Of a stretch of 64,000 nt of DNA, positions 44,897-53,267 are shown piece by piece. Source of the DNA: Variovorax sp. 679. Lineage in GTDB: Bacteria; Pseudomonadota; Gammaproteobacteria; Burkholderiales; Burkholderiaceae_C. The DNA is taken from positions 62,001-126,000 of the forward strand of contig NZ_RXFS01000009.1 in assembly GCF_003952185.1 (NCBI RefSeq), given 5' to 3'. A program made the position numbers and the translations under genes. Below the pieces are notes generated by a model, which saw only the letters and a program-made list of their open reading frames with translations, had not been told where the DNA came from and did not search any database. Position 1 is the first letter of the stretch, and each line of letters begins with the position of its first letter.

Positions 44897-45766
44897 TCAG
44901 GGCACCGTCTTGGAAGAACCCGAAGCCGCCTGCCCGAGAAACTCGGTGGGCGTGATGCCGCACAGCGCACGGAACTCGTTGACCAGGTGCGACTGGTCGT
45001 AGAAGCCGCTTTCCAGTGCCACTTCGGCCCAGGCAGGCGAAGGCTGCCGGCGCAGCGCCCGCAGGCAGCCGTGCATGCGCGCGAGCCGGCTCCAGGCGCG
45101 CGGCGAGAGTCCTACATGGGCATGAAAGAGCTGCTGCAGACGCCGCTCGCCAATACCGACGGCAGCCGCCACGTCACGCAACGGGCGGCGCCCGTCCGAT
45201 TCGGCGATGAGCTGCGCGGCATGCATTGCGGTGGCGTTGCCTGCGGTGTCGGCGTCGCGAAGCCTGCGTTGCAGCACGGTCCGCAGCAGCGCCACCCGCG
45301 CCGCATCGTCCGGCACCTCGGCCATGCGCTCGAGCAGCTCCGAGCCTTCGCCGTGCCACAGCGCATCGAGGTGCACCGCGCTGCCGCCGATCTCGCCGGC
45401 CGGCAGACCCAGCAGCACGGCGGCGGCGCCGGGGCGCAGGCTGACGGACAGCCCCTCCACCTTGCGCCGCATGCACACCACGACAGGCGCGGTCGATGCA
45501 CCGATGGCCTCCGCCGCCTCCCCCTTGGCGTCGCCGACGGAGGGCGCATCGCCGAAGTTGAAGACCAGCCGCACGGCACCGTCGGGCAGCACCCGTTCAC
45601 GCATCTCCTGGCCGTCGGCGAAGCTCTCGCGGTAAAGCATGACGTGCGAGACATGCCCGCGCAGCGCGGCGCCGACCGGGAACGCGCGCAGCGTTCCGGC
45701 AGGCACGCCCGATTCCGGCCCGTGCAGGGGGTCGTCGTCGAGCCGGAGGAAGAGGCGTTCGCCCAT
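44897..45766 (-). CDS. AraC-family transcriptional regulator
   Basis: A 289-residue regulator. The C-terminal domain has the two HTH units (RPLRDVAAAVGIGERRLQQLFHAHVGLSPRAWSRLARMH and PAWAEVALESGFYDQSHLVNEFRALCGITPTEFL). The N-terminal ~180 residues are a DUF6597-like domain found in many AraC-type regulators. It is divergent from the GST-like gene at 45838 and could regulate it. The ATG at 45766 is chosen over a longer N-terminus that overlaps the divergent promoter. Confidence 0.85.
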   Translation of the reverse strand: MGERLFLRLDDDPLHGPESGVPAGTLRAFPVGAALRGHVSHVMLYRESFADGQEMRERVLPDGAVRLVFNFGDAPSVGDAKGEAAEAIGASTAPVVVCMRRKVEGLSVSLRPGAAAVLLGLPAGEIGGSAVHLDALWHGEGSELLERMAEVPDDAARVALLRTVLQRRLRDADTAGNATAMHAAQLIAESDGRRPLRDVAAAVGIGERRLQQLFHAHVGLSPRAWSRLARMHGCLRALRRQPSPAWAEVALESGFYDQSHLVNEFRALCGITPTEFLGQAASGSSKTVP

Positions 45767-45837
45767 GGGTACCGATTGTGTTGAAAAAACCCGCCCGGGC
45801 ATGTCCGAAAATGGGCCGCTTCGCCTGTCCGAATCGA

Positions 45838-46494
45838 ATGCCTTCCGCCCTGCCCGTCCTCTACTCGTTCCGCCGCTGCCCGTACGCGATGCGCGCCCGC
45901 CTCGCGTTGGTCGCCAGCGGCCAGCAATGCGAACTGCGCGAGGTGGTGCTGAGGAACAAACCCGCCGAGATGCTCGCGGCCTCGCCCAAGGGCACCGTGC
46001 CCGTGCTGCTCGCCGAAGACGGCACGGTGCTGGAGCAAAGCCTCGACGTGATGCTGTGGGCCCTGCGCCGCAGCGATCCGGCCGGCTGGCTCCAGCCCGC
46101 GATCGGCACGCTGCAGGACATGCTCGCGCTGGTCGCCAGATGCGACGACGAATTCAAGCCGCAGCTCGACCGCTACAAGTACCCCGAGCGCCACCCGGAC
46201 GGCGGCGAGACCGCACGCGAACACGGATCCGGCTTCCTGCGTGACCTGGAGGCGCGGTTGTCCGCCTCGCCGCAGCTGGCCGCCTCGCACGCAACACTGG
46301 CCGACGCCGCCGTCATGCCCTTCGTCCGCCAGTTCACGATGGTCGATCAGGCGTGGTTCGATGCCCAGCCCTGGCCGCGCCTGCGGGCATGGTTGTCCGG
46401 CTGGACCGCCTCGGACCTCTTCGAGCGCGCCATGCACAAGTACGCGCCATGGAAGTCGGGCGAAACCGGCGCCGACTTTCCTCCTTCCAGCTAA
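45838..46494 (+). CDS. Glutathione S-transferase-family protein
   Basis: A 218-residue protein with a thioredoxin-like N-terminus (VLYSFRRCPYAMRARLALVASGQQCELREVVL, PKGTVPVLLAEDGTVLEQSLDVM). The Cys-Pro-Tyr of the glutaredoxin-2-like class is present. The alpha-helical C-terminus includes HATLADAAVMPFVRQF. It belongs to a GST class close to bacterial Omega/Grx2 types, likely a glutathione-dependent reductase. Start at 45838; the upstream Lys/Arg-rich extension is unlikely to be translated. Confidence 0.85.
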   Translation: MPSALPVLYSFRRCPYAMRARLALVASGQQCELREVVLRNKPAEMLAASPKGTVPVLLAEDGTVLEQSLDVMLWALRRSDPAGWLQPAIGTLQDMLALVARCDDEFKPQLDRYKYPERHPDGGETAREHGSGFLRDLEARLSASPQLAASHATLADAAVMPFVRQFTMVDQAWFDAQPWPRLRAWLSGWTASDLFERAMHKYAPWKSGETGADFPPSS

Positions 46495-47393
46495 GCCCCC
46501 ATCGCCGCCGCTGAGGCCCGCTGGATGCATTCGACGAAATGCTGCGCGGCCGGCGTCAGCAGCTGCCCGCGGCGCTTGATGACGCTGACGCTGAGCATCG
46601 GCAGCTCTTCCTCGATCTCCACGCGGCGGATGCCGTGGCGCTTGAAGGTCAACGTGGCCAGCGGCTCGACGAACAGGCCGACCAGGTCCATCTGCCCCAC
46701 CAGCGCCAGCGCCACCGTGACCGACTGCCCCTGTATCACCCGCGCCGGCGGCGGCAGGCCCAGCGGCAGCAGCGGCGACACGGCTTCTCGTCCGCTGAAG
46801 TGGTCGTCGCCCGGAAGAATCCACTCGGCCTTGTAGAGCTCGCGGATCGAGCGGCTCGCGCGCAGCGGATGGCGCTCGCGCAGGCCCACCACCAGCTTCA
46901 CCGGAAAGAGCTCCATCGCCTCGAACTGCGGATCGAGCCGGCCCGGCACCACGTGCGCCACCGCGAAGTCGAGCGAACCCTCGCGCAGGCGCGCCAGCAT
47001 CCAGGGCAGCACCGTTTCACTGAACTGCACGTCCACCGCCGGCAGTCGCGCGTGGAAGTCCTTGAACGCGGCCGGCAGCACCGTGAGCGCGAAGGAGGTG
47101 CTGACGGCCAGCGAGACCTTGCCGGTGAGGCCGTCGCGGATCTGCGCGATCTCGTCGCGGGCACGCTGCATGTCGGCCAGCAGCAGCCGCGCGCGCGGCG
47201 CGAAGGCCTTGCCGAACTCGGTGAGCCGCACGCCCTTGACGCTGCGCTCCACCAGCGGCGCGCCGACCTCGCGCTCGAGCTCGCGCACGATCTTGGTCAC
47301 GGCCGGCTGGGAAATGCCCAGCACGCGCGCCGCGGCGCGGATGCTCATCTGCTCGACCACCGCCACGAAGGCGTGCAACTGATTGGGTTTCAT
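46491..47393 (-). CDS. LysR-family regulator
   Basis: A 300-residue LysR regulator: KPNQLHAFVAVVEQMSIRAAARVLGISQPAVTKIVRELEREVG forms the N-terminal HTH and the rest is a typical effector-binding domain. It is divergent from the MFS gene at 47528, with an AT-rich 134-base intergenic space, so it most likely controls the transporter and DUF2817 peptidase genes. Its stop overlaps the GST stop by four bases. Confidence 0.9.
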   Translation of the reverse strand: MKPNQLHAFVAVVEQMSIRAAARVLGISQPAVTKIVRELEREVGAPLVERSVKGVRLTEFGKAFAPRARLLLADMQRARDEIAQIRDGLTGKVSLAVSTSFALTVLPAAFKDFHARLPAVDVQFSETVLPWMLARLREGSLDFAVAHVVPGRLDPQFEAMELFPVKLVVGLRERHPLRASRSIRELYKAEWILPGDDHFSGREAVSPLLPLGLPPPARVIQGQSVTVALALVGQMDLVGLFVEPLATLTFKRHGIRRVEIEEELPMLSVSVIKRRGQLLTPAAQHFVECIQRASAAAMGA

Positions 47394-47527
47394 GACAACC
47401 AAAAGTTATCTTTGACGCCCAATTATTGTCTTTTCATGACAGCGGCGAATCTCTAGCATCCGGCGCGGCCAAGGTGTAGATACCTTCGACCGACATCCTC
47501 GAAAAGCAAAGCCAACACTGGAGAGAC

Positions 47528-48859
47528 ATGAGCAGCAGCACCCCAAGCACCCGGCCCGCGCCGTCCTCGTCGCCCGCGCGCCGCCGCCAGACCATCGTGG
47601 CCACCACCATCGGCAACGGGCTGGAGTTCTTCGACTTCACCGTCTATGGCTTCCTGGCGCTGGTGATCGGCAAGCTGTTCTTCCCCACCTTCAGTTCCTA
47701 CGGCCAGCTGCTGCTGACGGTGGCCAGCTTCGGCGTGGGCTTCATCATGCGGCCGCTGGGCGGCATCGTGATCGGCGCGTATGCCGACCGCGCGGGCCGC
47801 AAGAAGGCCATGACGCTCACCATCTTCCTGATGGCGCTGGGCTGCGCGCTGATCGCCTTCACGCCCACCTATGCGGCCATCGGCGTCGCGGCGCCCATCG
47901 TCATCGTGCTGGCGCGGCTCATCCAGGGCTTCTCGGCCGGTGGCGAGGTCGGCGCGTCGACCACGCTGCTGGTGGAACACGCCACGCCGGCCAACCGCGG
48001 CTACATGGCGAGCTGGCAGTTCGCGAGCCAGGGCCTGGGCGTGATGCTCGGCGCGGTCGTGGTGGGCCTGCTGACCTTCACGCTGTCGGCGGAATCGATG
48101 CAGAGCTGGGGCTGGCGCGTGCCCTTCGTCATCGGCATGCTGATCGCGCCGGTGGGCATGTACATCCGCCGCCACCTCGAAGAGTCGCTGCACATCTCGC
48201 CGCAGGAGGCCGCCGCGCCGCGCGAGAGCAGCCTGAAGATCGTCTGCACGCAGCACGGCAGGACGGTGCTGGCGGCCATTCTTTCGCTGGTCGGCGGCAC
48301 CACGGCCGCCTACGTCGTCACCTTCTACATGCCGACCTACGCCGTGCGCGAGCTCGGCTTCACGCCTTCGGTGGCGCTCTTCGGCGCCGCGCTCACTGGC
48401 CTGATCTCGTTCGCCTTCGCGCCCTTCGTCGGCAAGCTGTCGGACGTGGTGGGCCGCAAGACGCTGATCGTTTGGAGCCGCGTCGCGCTGGCGGTGCTGA
48501 TCTACCCGGGCTTCCTGTGGCTCAACGCCTCGCCCACGCCCACGGTGCTGTTCGTCGTGCTCGGCGTGTTCAGCTTCGGCCTGGTGGTGCAGACGGTGCC
48601 CGGCATCACGATGCTGCCGGAGATGTTCCCGAAGGCGGTGCGCGCCAGCGGCATGTCGCTGGTGTACAGCGTGGGCGTGGCGCTGTTCGGCGGCTTCGCG
48701 CCCTTCATCAGCACCTGGCTGCTCAACGCCACCGGCAGCAAGCTCGCGCCGGCCTGGTACCTCGTGGCGATGACGCTGGTTTCGCTGCTGGGCCTGCTCT
48801 GGCTGCGCGACCATACGGGCCGAGACATCGATGCGGCAGGCGCCCACGCGAACGCCTGA
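47528..48859 (+). CDS. MFS transporter, metabolite:H+ symporter (MHS) family
   Basis: A 443-residue 12-helix transporter. The MHS-type start is RRQTIVATTIGNGLEFFDFTVYGFLALVIGKLFFP and the loop 2-3 motif RPLGGIVIGAYADRAGRKKAM is intact. Substrates in this family are carboxylates or betaines, such as dicarboxylates or shikimate. It is divergent from a LysR gene and is followed after 40 bases by the DUF2817 peptidase, so it may import the product or substrate of that enzyme. Confidence 0.9.
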   Translation: MSSSTPSTRPAPSSSPARRRQTIVATTIGNGLEFFDFTVYGFLALVIGKLFFPTFSSYGQLLLTVASFGVGFIMRPLGGIVIGAYADRAGRKKAMTLTIFLMALGCALIAFTPTYAAIGVAAPIVIVLARLIQGFSAGGEVGASTTLLVEHATPANRGYMASWQFASQGLGVMLGAVVVGLLTFTLSAESMQSWGWRVPFVIGMLIAPVGMYIRRHLEESLHISPQEAAAPRESSLKIVCTQHGRTVLAAILSLVGGTTAAYVVTFYMPTYAVRELGFTPSVALFGAALTGLISFAFAPFVGKLSDVVGRKTLIVWSRVALAVLIYPGFLWLNASPTPTVLFVVLGVFSFGLVVQTVPGITMLPEMFPKAVRASGMSLVYSVGVALFGGFAPFISTWLLNATGSKLAPAWYLVAMTLVSLLGLLWLRDHTGRDIDAAGAHANA

Positions 48860-48899
48860 CGGCTTTCGTCAACATTCCAAGCACAGGAGTCCCCACCTC

Positions 48900-50003
48900 A
48901 TGCAAGCACAACCCACCGCCGCCACGCGGTTCTTTTCGGGCACGTACGTCGAAGCCCGCGCCAAGTTCCTGGAGGCGGCCGCGCAGCGCGGTGCGGCCGT
49001 CGAGTCGTTCGTGCTTGAGGCGCACCGCGGTGCGCTCGGCGAAGAACTGGCCACCGACGTCGCGCTGATCGGCGCCGTCGACGCGAAGAAGGTACTGCTC
49101 GTGAGCTCGGGCACGCACGGCCCCGAGGGCTTCTGCGGCTCGGGCACGCAGATCGCCACGCTCAACGATGCCGACCTGCTTTCGCGGCTCGAGCAGGCCG
49201 GCGTCTCGCTGCTGCTGGTGCATGCGATCAACCCGCATGGGTTCTCGCACCTGCACCGCACGAACGAGGACAACATCGACCTGAACCGCAACCACATCGA
49301 CTTCAACGCGCCGCGGCCCGTCAACGCGGAGTACGCAGAGGTCGAGCCGCTGGTGCTGCCCGCAACCTGGCCGCCGACGCCCGCCGACGAAGCGGCCGTG
49401 GCCGCCTACGTCGAGAAGCACGGCATGCGCGCCTTCCGCGCCGCCGTGACCAGGGGCCAGTACACATCGCCCGACGGCCTGTTCTACGGCGGCACCGCGC
49501 CGTCGTGGAGCAACGGAACGATCCGCAAGATCCTGCGCAAGTACGCCGCCTCGGCCACGCACCTCGGCTGGATCGACGTGCACACGGGCCTGGGCCCCTA
49601 CGGCCACGGCGAGAAGATCTACCCGGGCCGCAACACACCCGAAGACCTCGCGCGGGCCCACGACTGGTGGGGTGCCGATGTGTTCGCGCCCTTTGCCGGC
49701 GACTCGGCCTCGGCCGACGTGTCGGGTCCGGTGATCTCGACCGCCTACGACGAATGCCCCAACGCGAAGATCGCGCCGATGGGCCTCGAATTCGGCACGC
49801 TGCCCGACGGCGAAGTGCTGACCCGCCTGCGCGCCGACACCTGGCTGCGCCGCCACCCCGAGGCGCCGGAGGCGCAGAAACGCGAGATCCGTGCGCAGCT
49901 GCGCGACGCGTTCTACTGCGACAACGACGAGTGGAAGGGCATGATCCTCGGGCAGACGCGCGTCGTGCTGCTGCAGACGCTGCAGGGGCTGAAAACGAGC
50001 TAA
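48900..50003 (+). CDS. DUF2817/M14-like zinc peptidase-fold protein
   Basis: A 367-residue protein with the zinc ligands His73 and Glu76 (GTHGPEG) and His228 (GWIDVHTG). The DLNRN motif (127-131) is typical of M14 carboxypeptidases. The DUF2817 family resembles M14 proteins and has no signal peptide here, so it is cytoplasmic. A good AGGAG precedes the ATG at 48900. In context it could hydrolyse an imported amide or ester. Confidence 0.82.
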   Translation: MQAQPTAATRFFSGTYVEARAKFLEAAAQRGAAVESFVLEAHRGALGEELATDVALIGAVDAKKVLLVSSGTHGPEGFCGSGTQIATLNDADLLSRLEQAGVSLLLVHAINPHGFSHLHRTNEDNIDLNRNHIDFNAPRPVNAEYAEVEPLVLPATWPPTPADEAAVAAYVEKHGMRAFRAAVTRGQYTSPDGLFYGGTAPSWSNGTIRKILRKYAASATHLGWIDVHTGLGPYGHGEKIYPGRNTPEDLARAHDWWGADVFAPFAGDSASADVSGPVISTAYDECPNAKIAPMGLEFGTLPDGEVLTRLRADTWLRRHPEAPEAQKREIRAQLRDAFYCDNDEWKGMILGQTRVVLLQTLQGLKTS

Positions 50004-50097
50004 CCCCCAGTCTTCGCGCACTTCGTGTCGCTTCGCCAACCCCCTTTCAGGGGGCGACACCAGCGGCCCGGCAAAGCCGGCTCCGCGGTGTCCCGCG
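50003..50097. repeat. Interspersed repeat with terminator-like hairpins (copy 2)
   Basis: The second copy of the repeat at 41535-41630. It has CCCCC-TTTCA-GGGGG (50040-50054) and CCGGC-AAA-GCCGG hairpins. It lies between the DUF2817 gene stop and the convergent enoyl-CoA hydratase-like gene. Sequence agreement with copy 1 is high by eye over the whole unit, with substitutions scattered rather than clustered. Confidence 0.8.
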
Positions 50098-50113
50098 AAT
50101 AATCCGAGGCCAA

Positions 50114-50914
50114 TCAGCCGAAGTCGGGGGCCCGCTTCTCGCGCAGCGAGGCGATGCCCTCACGAACGTCGGCGCCCGCGAAGCCCATGAATTCGAGCGC
50201 CAGCGAGGCGTCGAAGGTCGGGCCGGCCTGGCGCAGCCAGTTGTTCAGCGCGTACTTGGTGAGGCGGATGGCGCTCTGGCTGCCCGCCGCGAGCCGGTCG
50301 GCCACCTCGTAGGCGCGCGGCAGCAGGTCGGCTTCGTCCACCGCAAGCGACACGAGTCCGATGCGCTCGGCCTCCTCGCCGCTCACCGGTTCGCACAGCA
50401 GCAGGTGGTACTTGGCCTTGGCCATGCCGCACAGCAGCGGCCAGACGATGGCCGCGTGGTCGCCCGCCGCCACGCCCAGGCGGGTGTGGCCGTCGACGAT
50501 CTTCGCGTGCTTCGCGGCGATGGAGATATCGGCCAGCAGTCCCGCCACCAGCCCCGCGCCCACGGCCGGGCCGTGCATGGCGCTCACGATGGGCTTGTCG
50601 CAGTTGATGATGTTGTAGACGAGGTCGCGCGCCTCGCGCCACACGCGCTGGCGCACCACGTCGTCGGTGGTCATGTCCTGCACCATGGCAAGGTCGCCGC
50701 CGCCCGAGAAGCCCTGGCCCTCGCCCCGCAGCACGGCGCAGCGGACCGTGTCGTCGGCCGACACGTCGCGCCAGACCTCGGCGAGTTCGCGATGGCCGTC
50801 ATGCCCCGCCGTGGGCAGCTTGCCATTGACCGCCAGCATCCGGATGTCGAGCACCGCGCCGTTAGCGCCGCGGCGCTCGATGGCGAGGGTCTTGTAGCGG
50901 GCGGCGTAGTCCAT
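50114..50914 (-). CDS. Enoyl-CoA hydratase/isomerase-family protein without both hydratase glutamates
   Basis: A 266-residue crotonase-fold protein: VLRGEGQGFSGGGDLAM oxyanion region, AVGAGLVAGLLADISIA and KIVDGHTRLGVAAGDHAAIVWP. Aligned by eye to rat hydratase, the two catalytic Glu (144 and 164) correspond to Val123 and His143. This suggests that it is not a standard hydratase; decarboxylase, isomerase or thioester-related chemistry is possible. The RxGEGQGFSGGGD oxyanion signature is conserved, so CoA thioesters remain the likely substrate. Confidence 0.82.
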   Translation of the reverse strand: MDYAARYKTLAIERRGANGAVLDIRMLAVNGKLPTAGHDGHRELAEVWRDVSADDTVRCAVLRGEGQGFSGGGDLAMVQDMTTDDVVRQRVWREARDLVYNIINCDKPIVSAMHGPAVGAGLVAGLLADISIAAKHAKIVDGHTRLGVAAGDHAAIVWPLLCGMAKAKYHLLLCEPVSGEEAERIGLVSLAVDEADLLPRAYEVADRLAAGSQSAIRLTKYALNNWLRQAGPTFDASLALEFMGFAGADVREGIASLREKRAPDFG

Positions 50915-50932
50915 GGCGGATGTCTCTTTCAG

Positions 50933-51355
50933 CTATTTCTTCGCGGCCAGTTCACGGCAGCGCTGCACGTTCGCGTCGAAGCGCGAGGCCAGCCCGGGTT
51001 CGCACTCGTCGGAAGGCGCGAGCCGGCACATGCCGACCACAGCGTAGTCCATCACGGCCGCCGTGCACATGGGGTATGCGGCGAGTTCGGGGTTGGCCTT
51101 GCTCTTGAAGCCCCAGCGTTCGGAGAACTGCACCGTGCGGACCATCGCGCCATGGAAGAAGCTGCGGTCCTTCGCGGCGATGGCGGCTTCCATGCGGGGC
51201 AGTTCCTCGTTCAGGTAGCCGACCGAGTCGAGCGGGAAGCCCGAGGGATCCTGCTGCGCGATGGCGAAGGATGCGGCGAGCACGAAGGGCAAGGCCGCAA
51301 GGGCGCGCAGAACGGGAGAAAGCGCGCGGCGATGGGAGGTGCGGTGGAGGTGCAT
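50933..51355 (-). CDS. Small exported protein of unknown function
   Basis: A 140-residue protein with a signal peptide (about residues 1-33, ALAALPFVLAASFAIAQ) and a mature part with four Cys (AAYPMCTAAVMDYAVVGMCRLAPSDECEPG, and VQRCREL) that could form disulfides. The family is not recognised. It starts at the ATG at 51355. It follows after 18 bases of spacing from the ECH-like gene, but on the same strand, so may be cotranscribed with it. Confidence 0.6.
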   Translation of the reverse strand: MHLHRTSHRRALSPVLRALAALPFVLAASFAIAQQDPSGFPLDSVGYLNEELPRMEAAIAAKDRSFFHGAMVRTVQFSERWGFKSKANPELAAYPMCTAAVMDYAVVGMCRLAPSDECEPGLASRFDANVQRCRELAAKK

Positions 51356-51430
51356 GGCCCCGAATTCTGCAACGTTTTGAAGCATCTTTGAATTCGCCGC
51401 GATGCGCCGGCACCACGCCGGCCTGCGGTG

Positions 51431-51703
51431 CTAGCGGCCTTTCTTCTGCTTGTCGAACTTGCGCCAGTACTGGAACTCGTCCTCGTGCACCTCGAGGTCG
51501 ATCTCCGAAATGCGCGACTGCAGCCGTTCCTGCACCTCGGCCACCGCCTTGTTGTAGACGAGCGGGCCGATCTCCTCCAGGAAGAAGCCGAGCAACGCAC
51601 CGGCCCCGATGTTGCCGATCGGCTCTTCCATGTTCTCGCGGAAATAGCGCTCGATGGAGGTGATGGCCTGCTGGCGCGCTTCCTTCGGTATCTCGATGCT
51701 CAT
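51431..51703 (-). CDS. DUF2164-family protein
   Basis: A 90-residue protein: IPKEARQQAITSIERYFRENMEEPIGNIGAGALLGFFLEEIGPLVYNKAVAEVQERLQSRI and a charged C-terminus with FQYWRKFDKQKKGR. This is the conserved DUF2164, of unknown function. The ATG at 51703 is at the end of the divergent promoter region of the YncE-like gene. Confidence 0.85.
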   Translation of the reverse strand: MSIEIPKEARQQAITSIERYFRENMEEPIGNIGAGALLGFFLEEIGPLVYNKAVAEVQERLQSRISEIDLEVHEDEFQYWRKFDKQKKGR

Positions 51704-51788
51704 GGGGGTTCGTTCCTCGGGGCGTTCGGGCCGTCGATTGTGCCGTTCGCTACCATGCGCGCTCACAACAACACCGGAGACAGACACC

Positions 51789-52979
51789 GTGAAGTTCCGC
51801 CTTTTCCCCCTCACAGCGCTAGCGGCCCTCGCGGTCCTCGCCGGCTGCACGAACCTCACCCCCACCGTGCCCCAGCGCCAGCTGATGCTGGTCGCCAACG
51901 ACGAGAAGCAGTCGTGGAACGACGCCGGTGCCGTGATCCTCGGCCCGATGGGGCGCGACACCGTGCAGGTGCTGGACATCGGCACCAATCCGCTCGTGCC
52001 CAAGGTGCTCGGCACGCTGCAGCTGGACAACACCATCGCCGGCCCGCCGACCAACCTCGCGATCACCCCCGGCGAGACGCTGGCGCTGGTCGCCAATTCG
52101 CTCAACGTGATCGAGGAGAACGGCGCGCGCAGGCAGGTGCCCGACAACCGGCTCTTCGTGATCGACCTGACCACCACGCCGCCCAAGCTGCTCGACACCC
52201 TGCAGGTCGGCAAGCAGCCTTCCGGCCTGTCGATCAACCGCACCGGCGACCTGGCGCTGGTGGCCAACCGCGCCGACAACTCGGTGAGCGTGCTGCGCAT
52301 CTCGGGCAAGAAGGTGACGCTTGTCGACACCGTGGCCATGGGCGACTCGGTGGCGCACGTGCGCTTCACGCCCGACGGCAAGCGCGCGCTGGCGGCCAAG
52401 TTCCCGAGCCACAAGATCGCACTGCTCGACGTGAACGGCGAGAAGGTCAGCTACAACAAGGTCGACCTCGCGGCCGGCCTGTGGCCCTACAACGTCGACG
52501 TGACGCCCGACGGCAGGCTCGCGCTCACGGCCGACAACGGCAACTCGGGCGCTTCCGACGGCCAGGTCGACACGGTGAGCGTGATCGACATGGAAGCCGC
52601 GCCGCCGCGCGTGATCGACAAGGTGGTGGTCGGCGACGGCCCCGAGGGCCTGGCCGTGAGCCCGACCGGCAGGCACGCGGTGGCGGTGATTCTGCGCGGC
52701 AGCAATGCAGCGAAGAGCGCCTACTTCTACAACCGCAACGGCTCGGTGGTGCTGCTGAAGATCGACGGCAAGAAGGTCACGCGCGCCAACGAGGTGGAAG
52801 TGCGCGGCCTGCCGGAGGGCGCGGTGTGGAGCGCCGACGGGAAGTACCTGTATGTGGGGAATTTCATCGACCAGGATGTCACGATCCTGCGGCTCGATGG
52901 CGATTCGCTGGTGCCGACGGGCAAGTCGTTCCAGCTGCAGGGCCATCCGGCTGCGATGCGCGGGAAAATGACGCACTGA
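51789..52979 (+). CDS. Lipoprotein with YncE-like beta-propeller repeats
   Basis: A 396-residue protein starting at the GTG at 51789, with a signal ending in a lipobox LAVLAGC. The mature part contains several blade-like repeats (VIDLTTTPPKLLDTLQVGKQPSGLSINRTGDLALVANR, RFTPDGKRALAAKFPSHKIALLD, SVIDMEAAPPRVIDKVVVGDGPEGLAVSPTGRH, GAVWSADGKYLYVGNF). It resembles the YncE/lactonase type of periplasmic propellers. Substrate or partner unknown. An upstream GGAG nine bases away supports the GTG. Confidence 0.85.
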   Translation: MKFRLFPLTALAALAVLAGCTNLTPTVPQRQLMLVANDEKQSWNDAGAVILGPMGRDTVQVLDIGTNPLVPKVLGTLQLDNTIAGPPTNLAITPGETLALVANSLNVIEENGARRQVPDNRLFVIDLTTTPPKLLDTLQVGKQPSGLSINRTGDLALVANRADNSVSVLRISGKKVTLVDTVAMGDSVAHVRFTPDGKRALAAKFPSHKIALLDVNGEKVSYNKVDLAAGLWPYNVDVTPDGRLALTADNGNSGASDGQVDTVSVIDMEAAPPRVIDKVVVGDGPEGLAVSPTGRHAVAVILRGSNAAKSAYFYNRNGSVVLLKIDGKKVTRANEVEVRGLPEGAVWSADGKYLYVGNFIDQDVTILRLDGDSLVPTGKSFQLQGHPAAMRGKMTH

Positions 52980-53013
52980 CCGATCCGCACTCCCCCGAAA
53001 GAACGAAGAAGCC

Positions 53014-53226
53014 ATGGCGCAACCCAAACGACAACTCCGCACGCTCGAACGCGGCATCCTCTGCCTCGTGATCGGCGTCGCAGTCCTGCTGGGGCCGCGC
53101 TTCCTGCAGGGCACGCGCTGGTTCGAGATGGTCGCGGGGGCCTATCTGGTCGGCTGGTTTGCAGTGGTGCTGGGCGTGGCGCTGATCGTGGTCGAGCTGG
53201 TGAAGCGCGGCAAGACGCGCCAGTAA
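53014..53226 (+). CDS. Small integral membrane protein
   Basis: A 70-residue protein with two hydrophobic helices (about 15-30 and 39-61) and a Lys/Arg-rich tail. I see no family. It starts 34 bases after the YncE-like gene and has a GAAGAAG upstream, so it is a plausible second gene of that transcript. Confidence 0.6.
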   Translation: MAQPKRQLRTLERGILCLVIGVAVLLGPRFLQGTRWFEMVAGAYLVGWFAVVLGVALIVVELVKRGKTRQ

Positions 53227-53267
53227 ACCAGCAATAAAGACAGGGCAACGGCCGACCGGCCGTTCCT

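Noticed and set aside
47394..47527. LysR operator with T-N11-A in the AT-rich divergent region
   Set aside because: Several weak T-N11-A matches exist, none clearly better than chance in an AT-rich stretch.
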